This document shows positions 1 through 6,892 of a stretch of DNA of 9,147 bases, one piece after another (positions within the stretch are counted from its first letter, which is position 1; every line of letters starts with the position of its first letter). The position numbers and the translations under genes were made by a program. Where the stretch lies: assembly GCF_938045405.1 (NCBI RefSeq), contig NZ_CALIMW010000141.1, forward strand, positions 1-9,147, given 5' to 3'. Below the pieces are notes generated by a model. It searched no databases. It was not told the DNA's origin and saw only the letters and a list, made by a program, of their open reading frames with translations. The DNA comes from an uncultured Campylobacter sp. GTDB lineage: Bacteria > Campylobacterota > Campylobacteria > Campylobacterales > Campylobacteraceae.

Positions 1-1757
1 TTTACCGCGCCGGTTAGAAATTTCACTAAAAACGGCGCCAGCACGCATGCCACGCTAGCTAGTACGACGGCAAATTTTATCTGCACCGAGACCGCGCTCA
101 GTGAGCCGTCAAGCCCCGCATCCTCCCGCGGCTCGTGCAAGAACATACACACGATGAGGCGCAGATAGTAATACAGTGCGAGCGCGCTATTTACCGCCAT
201 GATGACGGCGAGAGCAAAGTAGCCCGAATTGACCGCGGCGCTTAGCAGATACATCTTGCCCCAAAACACGCTAAACGGCGGAATACCCGCAAGCGAGAGC
301 ATAAAGATCGCCGCGCATATCGCAAAGAGCGGATGGGTGCGGATCAGACCGTCAAATTTCTCAAACGGATGCTCGAAGCGAGCTGTAAATTTAGAGCTTT
401 GCGCGCAAATTTCGGCGCCGGGCTCGCAAGTTTTAGTGCCGAAAAGGCTCACTTCCGCGCCGGGCTCGCTCTCTTTAAAATTTTGCTCGTTTTCTTTGAA
501 ATTTTGCTCGCTCGCTTTAACGCTCCACTCGGCGCAGGCTGAAATTTGCCCGTTCGCGCCTAAATTTAACTTGCCAGTAGAACCTAACTCGTGATTTTGC
601 GAAAAAGAGAGCTTTGCGTTTGAGATAAAATTCTCCTCATCCTCTCCGTTTGTATTTAAATTTAAAGCGGAGTTTTGGGTTTTAAATTTTAAATTTAACG
701 AGCGCGCGCGCCTTTGCCGTACGCACCAGATGAAGGCAAACGCCCCGAGATTCGCCACGGCGTATAGGATCCAGTAGGTGAAAAGCGCCGCATTTGCCTG
801 CGTCGAGCCGATCACGATCGCGCAGAGCACGAAGCCTGCGTGCGAAACGGAGCTGAAAGCGAGCATCCGCTTGACGTCGCGCTGCACGAGCGCCATGAGG
901 TTTGCTAGACTCATCGTAGCCACCGCTACGGCGTAGAGCACGATGTTTAGCCACTGCACGCCGATGCTTTGCAGCGCTTCAAACAGCCTGATCGCCACGA
1001 CAAAGCCCGCGATCTTGGGCACGACGGACAAAAAGCCTGCCATAGCCGAGCTCGCACCCTCGTAAACGTCGGGCGTCCAGGTGTGAAACGGGATCAGCGA
1101 GAGCTTAAATCCTATCGAGACGATCATAAATGAGCAGGCGGCGAAAAGCAGGACGTTGGTTTGTAAATTTGAACTCTTGGCGATCTGCGCGATGTTTGAA
1201 ATTTCCATAGAGCCGGTCGATAGAAAAAACATCGCCGCGCCGAATGCGAAAAAGCCCGATCCCAGCGCGCCCATTATGAAGTATTTTAGCGCCGCTTCGA
1301 CCGATCTGGCGCGATTATGCAGCGCGATTAGCGTATAAAGCGCTAGCGAGCCCGTCTCAAGCCCAACGAGGATCATCATTAAGCTTTCGCTCGCGACCAT
1401 AAACTCATACCCCACAAGCACGAATAAAAACAGCACGAAAAACTCCGCCGTGTGGTACTCGTGCGCGCTTCTTGCACCCAAAGATAGAAAGATGAAAAAT
1501 ATCGAGCCTGCGAGCATAATAAGCATCGATAGCATCGCGATTCCGTCCACTAGCATCACGTCGAAAAGCCCGTGTATGCCGCTGTTGTATCCAAAAACGA
1601 GCCCGAAGCCCAGAGCTAGCGCCAGTATCGTGATGACGGCGTAAAATTTATACGATAGCGTGCGCGCAAAAAGCGAAACCGCGAGCATCAGCAGAGCAAA
1701 CCCTCCGAGTATCGCCATAGGCGCGATCGAGGCTAAATTTAAAAGATTATTTTGCAT
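1..1757 (-). CDS. nuoN: NADH-quinone oxidoreductase subunit N (partial, 3' end outside window), with a large loop insert
   Basis: This is an antiporter-like proton-channel subunit in the membrane arm of complex I. The frame stays open from the ATG at 1757 down to base 1 (585 codons, no stop), so the C-terminus lies outside the window. Family motifs are clear: a GFKLSLIPFHTWTPDVYEG segment with the conserved channel lysine, QRDVKRMLAFSSVSHAGF, and after the insert FEHPFEKFDGL, LSLAGIPPFSVFWGK and NSALALYYYLRLI. Members of the family are usually about 480 residues. The excess here comes from a hydrophilic insert at about residues 350-460, listed separately. The start overlaps the end of nuoM by 11 bases, which suggests translational coupling. 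An AAGG stands about 9 bases before the ATG. The identity is certain from motifs and gene order; the ion-pumping role is family knowledge. Confidence 0.96.
   Translation of the reverse strand, partial: MQNNLLNLASIAPMAILGGFALLMLAVSLFARTLSYKFYAVITILALALGFGLVFGYNSGIHGLFDVMLVDGIAMLSMLIMLAGSIFFIFLSLGARSAHEYHTAEFFVLFLFVLVGYEFMVASESLMMILVGLETGSLALYTLIALHNRARSVEAALKYFIMGALGSGFFAFGAAMFFLSTGSMEISNIAQIAKSSNLQTNVLLFAACSFMIVSIGFKLSLIPFHTWTPDVYEGASSAMAGFLSVVPKIAGFVVAIRLFEALQSIGVQWLNIVLYAVAVATMSLANLMALVQRDVKRMLAFSSVSHAGFVLCAIVIGSTQANAALFTYWILYAVANLGAFAFIWCVRQRRARSLNLKFKTQNSALNLNTNGEDEENFISNAKLSFSQNHELGSTGKLNLGANGQISACAEWSVKASEQNFKENEQNFKESEPGAEVSLFGTKTCEPGAEICAQSSKFTARFEHPFEKFDGLIRTHPLFAICAAIFMLSLAGIPPFSVFWGKMYLLSAAVNSGYFALAVIMAVNSALALYYYLRLIVCMFLHEPREDAGLDGSLSAVSVQIKFAVVLASVACVLAPFLVKFLTGAV
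414..470 (-). repeat. Direct repeat pair encoding EPGAE twice
   Basis: A GCGCCGGGCTCGC core is repeated at 415-427 and 457-469, offset by 42 bases (14 codons, twice the neighbouring 21-base period). On the coding strand each copy encodes EPGAE. It adjoins the 21-base tandem repeat, and together they suggest local in-frame duplication followed by divergence. Confidence 0.75.
471..512 (-). repeat. Two-copy 21-base tandem repeat in the nuoN insert
   Basis: The copies at 471-491 and 492-512 differ at only three positions and encode EQNFKES and EQNFKEN. The length is a multiple of three, so the duplication kept the reading frame. Confidence 0.85.
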
Positions 1758-3276
1758 CGCTTCTTACCTTAAAATTTGCTTTTTCCATATAGGCGCGAGT
1801 CGCAGTCTGAGAGGCTTTGTTAAACATCAACTCAAGGCTTTGCGTCACGCTAGGCTCGATACTCTTTAACATCAGATTCGGCGCGACGCCGAGCACTACC
1901 ACTAGCACGCAGATCGGGACGATAGAGCAAAGCTCGGTTCTGTTTAGATCGCTTAGCTTTTTATTCTCCTCATGCACGAGCGCGCCGAAAAAGGTCTTTT
2001 TATAAAGATTCATCGAATAGATCGCGCCCATTATGATGCCGAGCCCGCCCAAAAGCGCATAGCTAAAGCTTATTTTAAAAATCCCCGCAAGGCTTAGGAA
2101 TTCTCCCACGAAGCCGATCGTAAGCGGAAGTCCTATCGAGCCTAGCAGCACGACGCAAAAACAAAACGCATAAAGCGGCATCACGCGCGCAAGCCCGCCG
2201 AATTCGCTGAAAAGCTTCGTGTGTCTGCGGTCGTATAAAAAGCCTACGAGCATAAAAAGCCCGCCGCTTACGATACCGTGGCTTATCATCAAAAATACCG
2301 CGCCGCTCATTCCTTCGCGGCTCATTGAAAAAATTCCTAGCATTATGACGCCCATATGCGCGATCGAGCTATACGCGATAACCTGCTTGATATCCTTCTG
2401 CGCAAAGGCGATGAAGCTCGCATAGATGATCATAACGATCGCTACGGCGCACATCATCCCGCTAAAATGCACGCTCGCGTCGGGAAATAGCGGCAGCGAA
2501 AATCGCACGAAGCCGTATGTGCCCATCTTAAGAAGCACCGCGGCAAGCAGAACCGAGCCTATCGTAGGGGCCTGCCCGTGCGCATACGGAAGCCAGGTAT
2601 GAAAAGGAAAGCAAGGCGTCTTGATCGCAAAAGCGACCGAAAATGCCAAAAATAGAGGAATTTGCGTGCTAAGCGGCAGCGACAAGCTCTGCCAGTTTAG
2701 GATATTAAAGCTATACTCTCCCGTAGCCTCGTGGTAGAAATAGCTCATCGCTACGAGCCCTACGAGTAGAAACATCGAACCTAGAAAGGTGTAGATGAAA
2801 AATTTCACCGCGGCGTAAATTCTCTTGCCGCTGCCCCACGCGCCGATAATGTAGAGCATCGGAATAAGCGAAAGTTCCCAAAAGATGTAAAACAAAATCG
2901 CATCCAGCGCCACGAAAACGCCCACCATCGTCATCTCTAAAAATAGAATGCAGATGATTAAATTTTTGGCGCGCTCTTTAATGCTTAGACTAAGCAGCGC
3001 CAAAAAGGTAACCAGCGTGCTTAGGATCACTAAAAACAGCGAAATTCCGTCCACGCCGATGAAGTAGTTGATGCCGTATTCGCTTATGAAAGGGTGCAGC
3101 ACGCTAAACGCGATGCCGTCCACCGGCTCGTAGAGTATCCACAAAACGAGCGAAAGCACGAACTCTATAAAGCTCATCGTAACGGCGTAGGTCTTGATGC
3201 TCGCTTCGTCGATCAAAAAGCCTAAAACCGCAGCTACCGCCGGGAAAAATATAACCAAACTTAAAAAGTATTCCAT
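1747..3276 (-). CDS. nuoM: NADH-quinone oxidoreductase subunit M
   Basis: This is a proton-channel subunit of the complex I membrane arm, homologous to Mrp-type antiporters. With the ATG at 3276 the product is 509 residues, the usual family length, and is multi-spanning throughout. Visible functional residues are Glu134 in IFWELSLIPMLYIIG, Lys219 in AFAIKTPCFPFHTWLPYAHGQAP and Lys250 in AAVLLKMGTYGF, matching the conserved channel Glu and Lys residues. The DIKQVIAYSSIAHMG motif is also present. The frame extends six codons further to a TTG at 3294, but the ATG at 3276 is preferred: it has GAGG five bases upstream, and from it the protein begins MEYFLSLVIFFP as expected. The gene lies 7 bases after the nuoL stop and overlaps nuoN by 11 bases. 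No insert or anomaly is seen. Confidence 0.97.
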   Translation of the reverse strand: MEYFLSLVIFFPAVAAVLGFLIDEASIKTYAVTMSFIEFVLSLVLWILYEPVDGIAFSVLHPFISEYGINYFIGVDGISLFLVILSTLVTFLALLSLSIKERAKNLIICILFLEMTMVGVFVALDAILFYIFWELSLIPMLYIIGAWGSGKRIYAAVKFFIYTFLGSMFLLVGLVAMSYFYHEATGEYSFNILNWQSLSLPLSTQIPLFLAFSVAFAIKTPCFPFHTWLPYAHGQAPTIGSVLLAAVLLKMGTYGFVRFSLPLFPDASVHFSGMMCAVAIVMIIYASFIAFAQKDIKQVIAYSSIAHMGVIMLGIFSMSREGMSGAVFLMISHGIVSGGLFMLVGFLYDRRHTKLFSEFGGLARVMPLYAFCFCVVLLGSIGLPLTIGFVGEFLSLAGIFKISFSYALLGGLGIIMGAIYSMNLYKKTFFGALVHEENKKLSDLNRTELCSIVPICVLVVVLGVAPNLMLKSIEPSVTQSLELMFNKASQTATRAYMEKANFKVRSDAK

Positions 3277-3286
3277 GCCCACCTCA
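3277..3286 (-). promoter_or_regulatory. Ribosome binding site that sets the nuoM start
   Basis: On the minus strand the sequence before the ATG reads TGAGGTGGGC. The TGA of nuoL is fused into the GAGG Shine-Dalgarno core, five bases before the ATG at 3276. This favours that ATG over the upstream in-frame TTG and implies re-initiation by ribosomes finishing nuoL. Confidence 0.75.
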
Positions 3287-5131
3287 CAGCGCAAACGCCA
3301 AAATCAGCAAAATGAAAGATCCCAAAACCATCCACCTTAAATTTGCGCTCAAATCTCCGCTATTGCTTGCGCGATCCGCACCTTCGCCGCCTTTTACCGC
3401 GATGCGAGCGATCAGATCGACGCTGGCGTCTATGATCGCGCCGTCGCATTTAGCGCAGATCTCGCTAAGCTTAGCGTATCCGCGCACGATCACGCGCTCG
3501 TAAATTTGCGGGATAAAATACTGAGCGATCAAAATTTTACAAAATTTGCAGTTCTTTAAATTTTGGCTAAATTTACCCTTGCCGTATGTCCAAATCGTGC
3601 CGATCGCCACCGCGCTTATCATCGCTAGCGTTAGGGCGATCAAAATTACCTCTACGCCGTGCGGGATCGAAGCTTTAAAGCCCGGAAGTATGCTAAGCAC
3701 GAACTCCGCAAAATCGTGCTCGAAAAAGCCTGCGATCACCGCAGGCACGGCTAATACGCCCATCGCGATGAGGGCAAAGCCTTTCGCCTCGTGCGGATGG
3801 TGGGTAAATTTTTGCTTGCCGAAAAACACGAGCATTATCAGACGCACGCTGTAAAACGTCGTCATCGCAGCGCCCGCAAACAGCAGCGCCCAGATAAAAT
3901 ACGCGTCCGCGCTCCACGCCGCTTCTAAAATTTTATCTTTTGAGAAAAAGCCCGCGAACGGATAAAATCCGCAAAGCGCGAGCGAGCCTATGCACATTAA
4001 AATTGCCGTCGGCCGCATAAACTTATATAATCCGCCCATATTTTGGATGTTTAGATCATCTTTCATCGCGTGCATTACGTTGCCCGCACCCAAAAATAGA
4101 AGTGCCTTGAAAAACGCATGCGTCGCCAGATGAAATAGCGCGATCCAATACGCCCCGAGCCCCGCGGCTACGAACATATAGCCAAGCTGCGAAAGCGTGG
4201 AGTAGGCGATGATCTTTTTAAGATCGTTATGAACCAGCGCCATCGACGCCGCAAAGACCGCCACGAAAGCGCCCAAGCAGACGATAAAACCGCTTACTTC
4301 GGGAGCGAGCGCGAAAATAGAGTTTGCGCGGATTACCAGATAAACGCCCGCTGTAACCATCGTCGCTGCGTGAATAAGCGCGGATACGGGCGTAGGACCC
4401 GCCATCGCGTCGGCAAGCCAGGTATGGAACGGAAACTGCGCGCTTTTGCCCATCGCGCCGATAAATAAAAGTGCGGCGATCAGGGTTAAAATTTCAGGCT
4501 CCAAGCCCGCTGCGTTCGCAAATACAACTTCGTACCGCAACGAGCCGAAATTTAAATAGATCAGAAAAATTCCAAGCAACATCCCAAGGTCTGCGATGCG
4601 GTTCATTATGAAAGCTTCGTTGGCGCACCAGCTGTAATTGCTCCTGTCGTACCAAAAGCCTATTAACAGCCACGAGCAGAGTCCGACCCCCTCCCAGCCG
4701 ATAAAAAGTCCTAAAAAATTATCGCTCGTTACCAAAACCAGCATCGAAAATACGAAAAGCCCCAGGAAGCTGAAAAATTTAGAGAAGTTTTCATCATCCC
4801 ACATATAGTAGATCGAATACACGTGCACGACGCTGGAAACGATGCCTACGACCACCATCATCACCGCACTTACGCTATCTATGAGAAAGCTAAATTTTGC
4901 GTCCAAAAATCCCGTGCTTATGAAATCGGCTAAGCTTACGCTGATTAGGCGGTTGTCAGAGACGAGCTCCATCAAAGCAAGCGACGCGATAGTGCTTAAA
5001 ATCACCAGCGCCGAGCAGATTACGCCAATAAACATCTTATCTTTGGCGCGAATGAAAACGCCTGCGAAGATCGCCGAGGCAAGCGGTGCGAAAAGGGCGA
5101 TTAAGAGCCATACAAAAACGGTATCAAGCAT
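3284..5131 (-). CDS. nuoL: NADH-quinone oxidoreductase subunit L
   Basis: This is the distal antiporter-like subunit of complex I, with the long lateral helix that runs along the membrane arm. At 615 residues it is of standard length. The channel residues are visible at the expected places: Glu147 in FIGWEGVGLCSWLL, Lys229 in GAMGKSAQFPFHTWLADAM, and His254 in PVSALIHAATMVTAGVYL. The HNDLKKIIAYSTLSQLGYM block follows. The C-terminal part ends in a last membrane helix (WMVLGSFILLILAFAL) after a hydrophilic stretch. Within that stretch, around residues 518-535, is a short K/N/C-rich segment (KFSQNLKNCKFCK) whose DNA is AAATTT-rich, possibly a small version of the larger inserts in NuoN, NuoI and NuoG. 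The ATG overlaps the nuoK stop by 8 bases, with an AAGGA about a dozen bases upstream. Confidence 0.97.
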   Translation of the reverse strand: MLDTVFVWLLIALFAPLASAIFAGVFIRAKDKMFIGVICSALVILSTIASLALMELVSDNRLISVSLADFISTGFLDAKFSFLIDSVSAVMMVVVGIVSSVVHVYSIYYMWDDENFSKFFSFLGLFVFSMLVLVTSDNFLGLFIGWEGVGLCSWLLIGFWYDRSNYSWCANEAFIMNRIADLGMLLGIFLIYLNFGSLRYEVVFANAAGLEPEILTLIAALLFIGAMGKSAQFPFHTWLADAMAGPTPVSALIHAATMVTAGVYLVIRANSIFALAPEVSGFIVCLGAFVAVFAASMALVHNDLKKIIAYSTLSQLGYMFVAAGLGAYWIALFHLATHAFFKALLFLGAGNVMHAMKDDLNIQNMGGLYKFMRPTAILMCIGSLALCGFYPFAGFFSKDKILEAAWSADAYFIWALLFAGAAMTTFYSVRLIMLVFFGKQKFTHHPHEAKGFALIAMGVLAVPAVIAGFFEHDFAEFVLSILPGFKASIPHGVEVILIALTLAMISAVAIGTIWTYGKGKFSQNLKNCKFCKILIAQYFIPQIYERVIVRGYAKLSEICAKCDGAIIDASVDLIARIAVKGGEGADRASNSGDLSANLRWMVLGSFILLILAFAL

Positions 5132-5447
5132 CCAGCCCGTCCTTAGAAGGATTTTTAAAATTTACGAAGCTGTCAAGTTCGATGCTGCCCGTTTTCTTAT
5201 ACCACAAGATGAGCAGCCCAAGCCCCACGGCCATCTCGCTCGCGGCGATCGCGACGATGAAAAGCGCAAAAATTTCGCCGTTTATGTTATCGTAAAATTT
5301 CGCCACGGCGACGAGGGCCAAATTTGCGGCGTTTAATAAAATTTCGCTCGAAAAAAAGAGCATTATTAAATTCCGTCGCTTCATCATGCCCGCAAGCCCG
5401 AGCCCAAACATCATCGCAGCGACGATCAGATAGTGATTTAGACCCAT
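5124..5447 (-). CDS. nuoK: NADH-quinone oxidoreductase subunit K
   Basis: This is a small three-helix membrane subunit (MrpC-like) that links the quinone-proximal part of the membrane arm to the antiporter subunits. The 107-residue product is slightly longer than the usual ~100 residues because of a short polar tail (SFVNFKNPSKDGLDA). The two conserved membrane glutamates are present: Glu35 in FFSSEILLNAANLALVA and Glu71 in AASEMAVGLGLLI. The ATG lies one base after the nuoJ stop, with GAGGG in the end of nuoJ as the likely ribosome binding site. The 3' end overlaps nuoL by 8 bases. Confidence 0.97.
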   Translation of the reverse strand: MGLNHYLIVAAMMFGLGLAGMMKRRNLIMLFFSSEILLNAANLALVAVAKFYDNINGEIFALFIVAIAASEMAVGLGLLILWYKKTGSIELDSFVNFKNPSKDGLDA

Positions 5448-5448
5448 T

Positions 5449-5976
5449 TTATCCCTCGCTCTCTTCGTAGCTCAGGCTCGCGTCCATCTGCTTATGCGCA
5501 AGCACGATAGCGCAGATCATCGCCACTAGCAGCATCACGGCTACAAGCTCGAAAATCGCCAGATATTTCGTAAAGATAATCATCCCAAGCGCCTCGGTAT
5601 CGTCGGTGTTTAAAATTTTAAGCGTTTCTACGTTGTTTGCGACCACCGCGCCGAGCACGATAATCACGAGCAAAAATGCGATCACGCCACTAAGCGCGAA
5701 AAATAGCCTTGCCCCCTTTTTCGGCTCGCTTACGTTTTTATCCGCGCCCAAAAACATCAGCGCGAAGCCGTAAAGCACGATCACGGCGCCAGTGTAGACT
5801 ATGATCTGCACTACGCCCAAAAACTCCGCATCCAGCAAGAAGAAAAATCCGCTCATAAATACCATGCCGGCGGCCAGCGCGCTAAGGACGTAAAGGACGT
5901 TTTTGCTAAAAACGCTGATGCCGAAAAGCGCCAGGCAAACCGCGCTGAAAAAATAAAATGCAAGCGTTTGTATCAT
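5449..5976 (-). CDS. nuoJ: NADH-quinone oxidoreductase subunit J
   Basis: This is a membrane-arm subunit (ND6 homologue) of 175 residues with about five hydrophobic helices. The diagnostic third-helix block EFLGVVQIIVYTGAVIVLYGFALMF, which contains the conserved Tyr and the region that changes conformation during coupling, is near residues 50-75. A polar loop (GADKNVSEPKKG) follows, then two further helices and a short acidic tail. The start ATG overlaps the nuoI TGA as ATGA, and GGAGG within the last codons of nuoI serves as the ribosome binding site, so the two genes are probably translationally coupled. Confidence 0.96.
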   Translation of the reverse strand: MIQTLAFYFFSAVCLALFGISVFSKNVLYVLSALAAGMVFMSGFFFLLDAEFLGVVQIIVYTGAVIVLYGFALMFLGADKNVSEPKKGARLFFALSGVIAFLLVIIVLGAVVANNVETLKILNTDDTEALGMIIFTKYLAIFELVAVMLLVAMICAIVLAHKQMDASLSYEESEG

Positions 5977-6881
5977 TGCTCCTCCCCCTGCGCGGCGGAA
6001 TCTTCGGCGCTTTGAGAGGCGGAATTTTCTTTGGAATTCCGCGCCGAATCAAGCGTAGAATTTTCGGCGTCCGCGGAATTTTCTTTAGAATTTTCGGCGT
6101 CCGCGGCGGAACTTTCCTTTAAGCTTGCCCGCCCGGCGTCTTGCCGCTCGGATAAAATTTCGCCACTTAAGTCCGCGCCTGAAAATAGAATTTTATCGCT
6201 AGCGACACCCTCTTTTTTGGAGCTTTCCGCGGCGCTTTTTAAATTTAAATCCGCGCTCTTTAAGCTTAGCTCATCGCTTGCGGCGTCGCTTTTTATATAG
6301 GCGTTCGGCGTCATCTTGATCCGCGCGCCCGCGTTTTCATCCAGGCTGCCGTAGCCCGCAAACTCCTGCACCGCGCCGTTTAGACATAAATTTTCGCCGC
6401 GAATCAAAAGATCCTCTTTGAAGCCGTAGTAAGCTCGCTGTTCGCTCGCAAGCTCGTACTCGCAGCCGTGCACGATAGCGATCTCGGGGCAGACGTCCGC
6501 ACAAAGCCCGCAGTAGACGCAGCGCCCTAAATTTATCGAGTAGTTATCTACCTTTTTGCGACCGTCGGCGCCGAGGCTGGTCTCCATCGCGATGCAGTTC
6601 GCCACGCAGATCTTCTCGCACAAGCCGCATCCGATGCAGCGCTCGCTGCCGCTTTCAAGCAGGCGCATGAGCTTATGCACGCCGCGATATCTAGGCGGCA
6701 TGACAAATTTTTCCATAGGATATCGAAGCGTGTGCGAGCCGCCGCGCTTAAACATATTTTTTAGCACCACCCACAGCCCCACGAAAAGCTCGCCGCGAAA
6801 GGTGCGGGAGAGGAATCTGCGCAGCTTATCGCCGCCGGATTTAATAGGGGCTCGTTTATCGATCTGGGCGTATCTTGCCAT
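5973..6881 (-). CDS. nuoI: NADH-quinone oxidoreductase subunit I (two 4Fe-4S clusters) with a long C-terminal extension
   Basis: This peripheral-arm ferredoxin-type subunit carries clusters N6a and N6b and passes electrons to the subunit holding N2. The 302-residue product has two cysteine motifs: Cys82, 85, 88 and 92 (CIGCGLCEKIC, followed by V rather than P, with an extra Cys96) and Cys121, 124, 127 and 131 (CVYCGLCADVCP). The N-terminal amphipathic region and YPMEKFVMPPRYRG are family-like. The conserved part ends near residue 197. Other members are about 160-215 residues, so about 105 residues are extra (listed separately). The frame is open upstream into nuoH, but the ATG at 6881 is chosen because GGAGGG lies five bases before it and the family N-terminus starts there. 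It lies 11 bases after the nuoH stop. Confidence 0.96.
   Translation of the reverse strand: MARYAQIDKRAPIKSGGDKLRRFLSRTFRGELFVGLWVVLKNMFKRGGSHTLRYPMEKFVMPPRYRGVHKLMRLLESGSERCIGCGLCEKICVANCIAMETSLGADGRKKVDNYSINLGRCVYCGLCADVCPEIAIVHGCEYELASEQRAYYGFKEDLLIRGENLCLNGAVQEFAGYGSLDENAGARIKMTPNAYIKSDAASDELSLKSADLNLKSAAESSKKEGVASDKILFSGADLSGEILSERQDAGRASLKESSAADAENSKENSADAENSTLDSARNSKENSASQSAEDSAAQGEEQ
5976..6290 (-). other. Acidic low-complexity C-terminal extension of NuoI
   Basis: This segment encodes residues 198-302 of NuoI and is dominated by S, A, E, D, K and N, with almost no aromatic residues and no cysteine. It begins with a DELSLKSADLNLKSAAESSKK stretch and ends with nested repeats: DAENS at residues 261-265 and 271-275, and NSKENSA at 264-270 and 282-288. 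It is probably disordered and exposed on the cytoplasmic side of the peripheral arm (inference). It contains the nuoJ ribosome binding site at its end. Function unknown. Confidence 0.85.
6019..6106 (-). repeat. Nested in-frame direct repeats in the nuoI tail
   Basis: An exact 21-base unit occurs at 6056-6076 and 6086-6106 (30-base offset, 10 codons). A second unit, GCGGAATTTTCTTT, occurs at 6019-6032 and 6073-6086 (54-base offset, 18 codons). Both offsets are multiples of three and correspond to the DAENS and NSKENSA protein repeats. Confidence 0.88.
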
Positions 6882-6892
6882 CGCAACCCTCC
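6882..6892 (-). promoter_or_regulatory. Ribosome binding site that sets the nuoI start
   Basis: GGAGGG at 6892-6887 on the minus strand lies five bases before the ATG at 6881 and directly follows the nuoH TAA. It is the strongest Shine-Dalgarno sequence near this junction and rules out the longer frame that begins inside nuoH. Confidence 0.85.

Larger units (their letters stand above)
378..719 (-). other. Low-complexity hydrophilic insert within NuoN
   Basis: This segment encodes roughly residues 348-460 of NuoN, lying between a membrane segment ending in FIWCVRQRR and the conserved FEHPFEKFDGL block. It has no hydrophobic helix and is rich in N, K, E, S and F. It includes LNLKFK, ALNLNT and KLNLGANG, the tandem heptads EQNFKEN and EQNFKES, and two EPGAE copies. 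Nine AAATTT words occur in 342 bases. The basic RQRRAR just before it suggests the loop faces the cytoplasm, which is an inference from the positive-inside rule. The boundaries are judged by eye against the remembered family pattern and may be off by several residues. Function unknown. Confidence 0.8.

Noticed and set aside
229..594. Plus-strand open frame of 121 codons
   Set aside because: It lies antisense to nuoN, partly across its low-complexity insert. The minus-strand frame encodes clear NuoN on both sides, and the plus-strand product resembles no family and has repeat-derived composition.
378..719. Intein, intron or frameshift decay in nuoN
   Set aside because: The segment is in frame with no stops and far shorter than an intein, and it lacks intein splice-junction residues. 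Both flanks retain conserved motifs.
3277..3294. TTG start for NuoM six codons upstream
   Set aside because: The ATG at 3276 has a well-placed Shine-Dalgarno sequence and gives the standard 509-residue length.
3546..3854. Plus-strand open frame of 102 codons
   Set aside because: It is antisense to well-conserved nuoL membrane-helix coding sequence. No ribosome binding site or family resemblance was seen.
6019..6106. Possible CRISPR-like or mobile-element repeats
   Set aside because: There are only two copies of each unit, they lie inside an intact coding frame with codon-multiple spacing, and no spacers, terminal inverted repeats or transposase are present.
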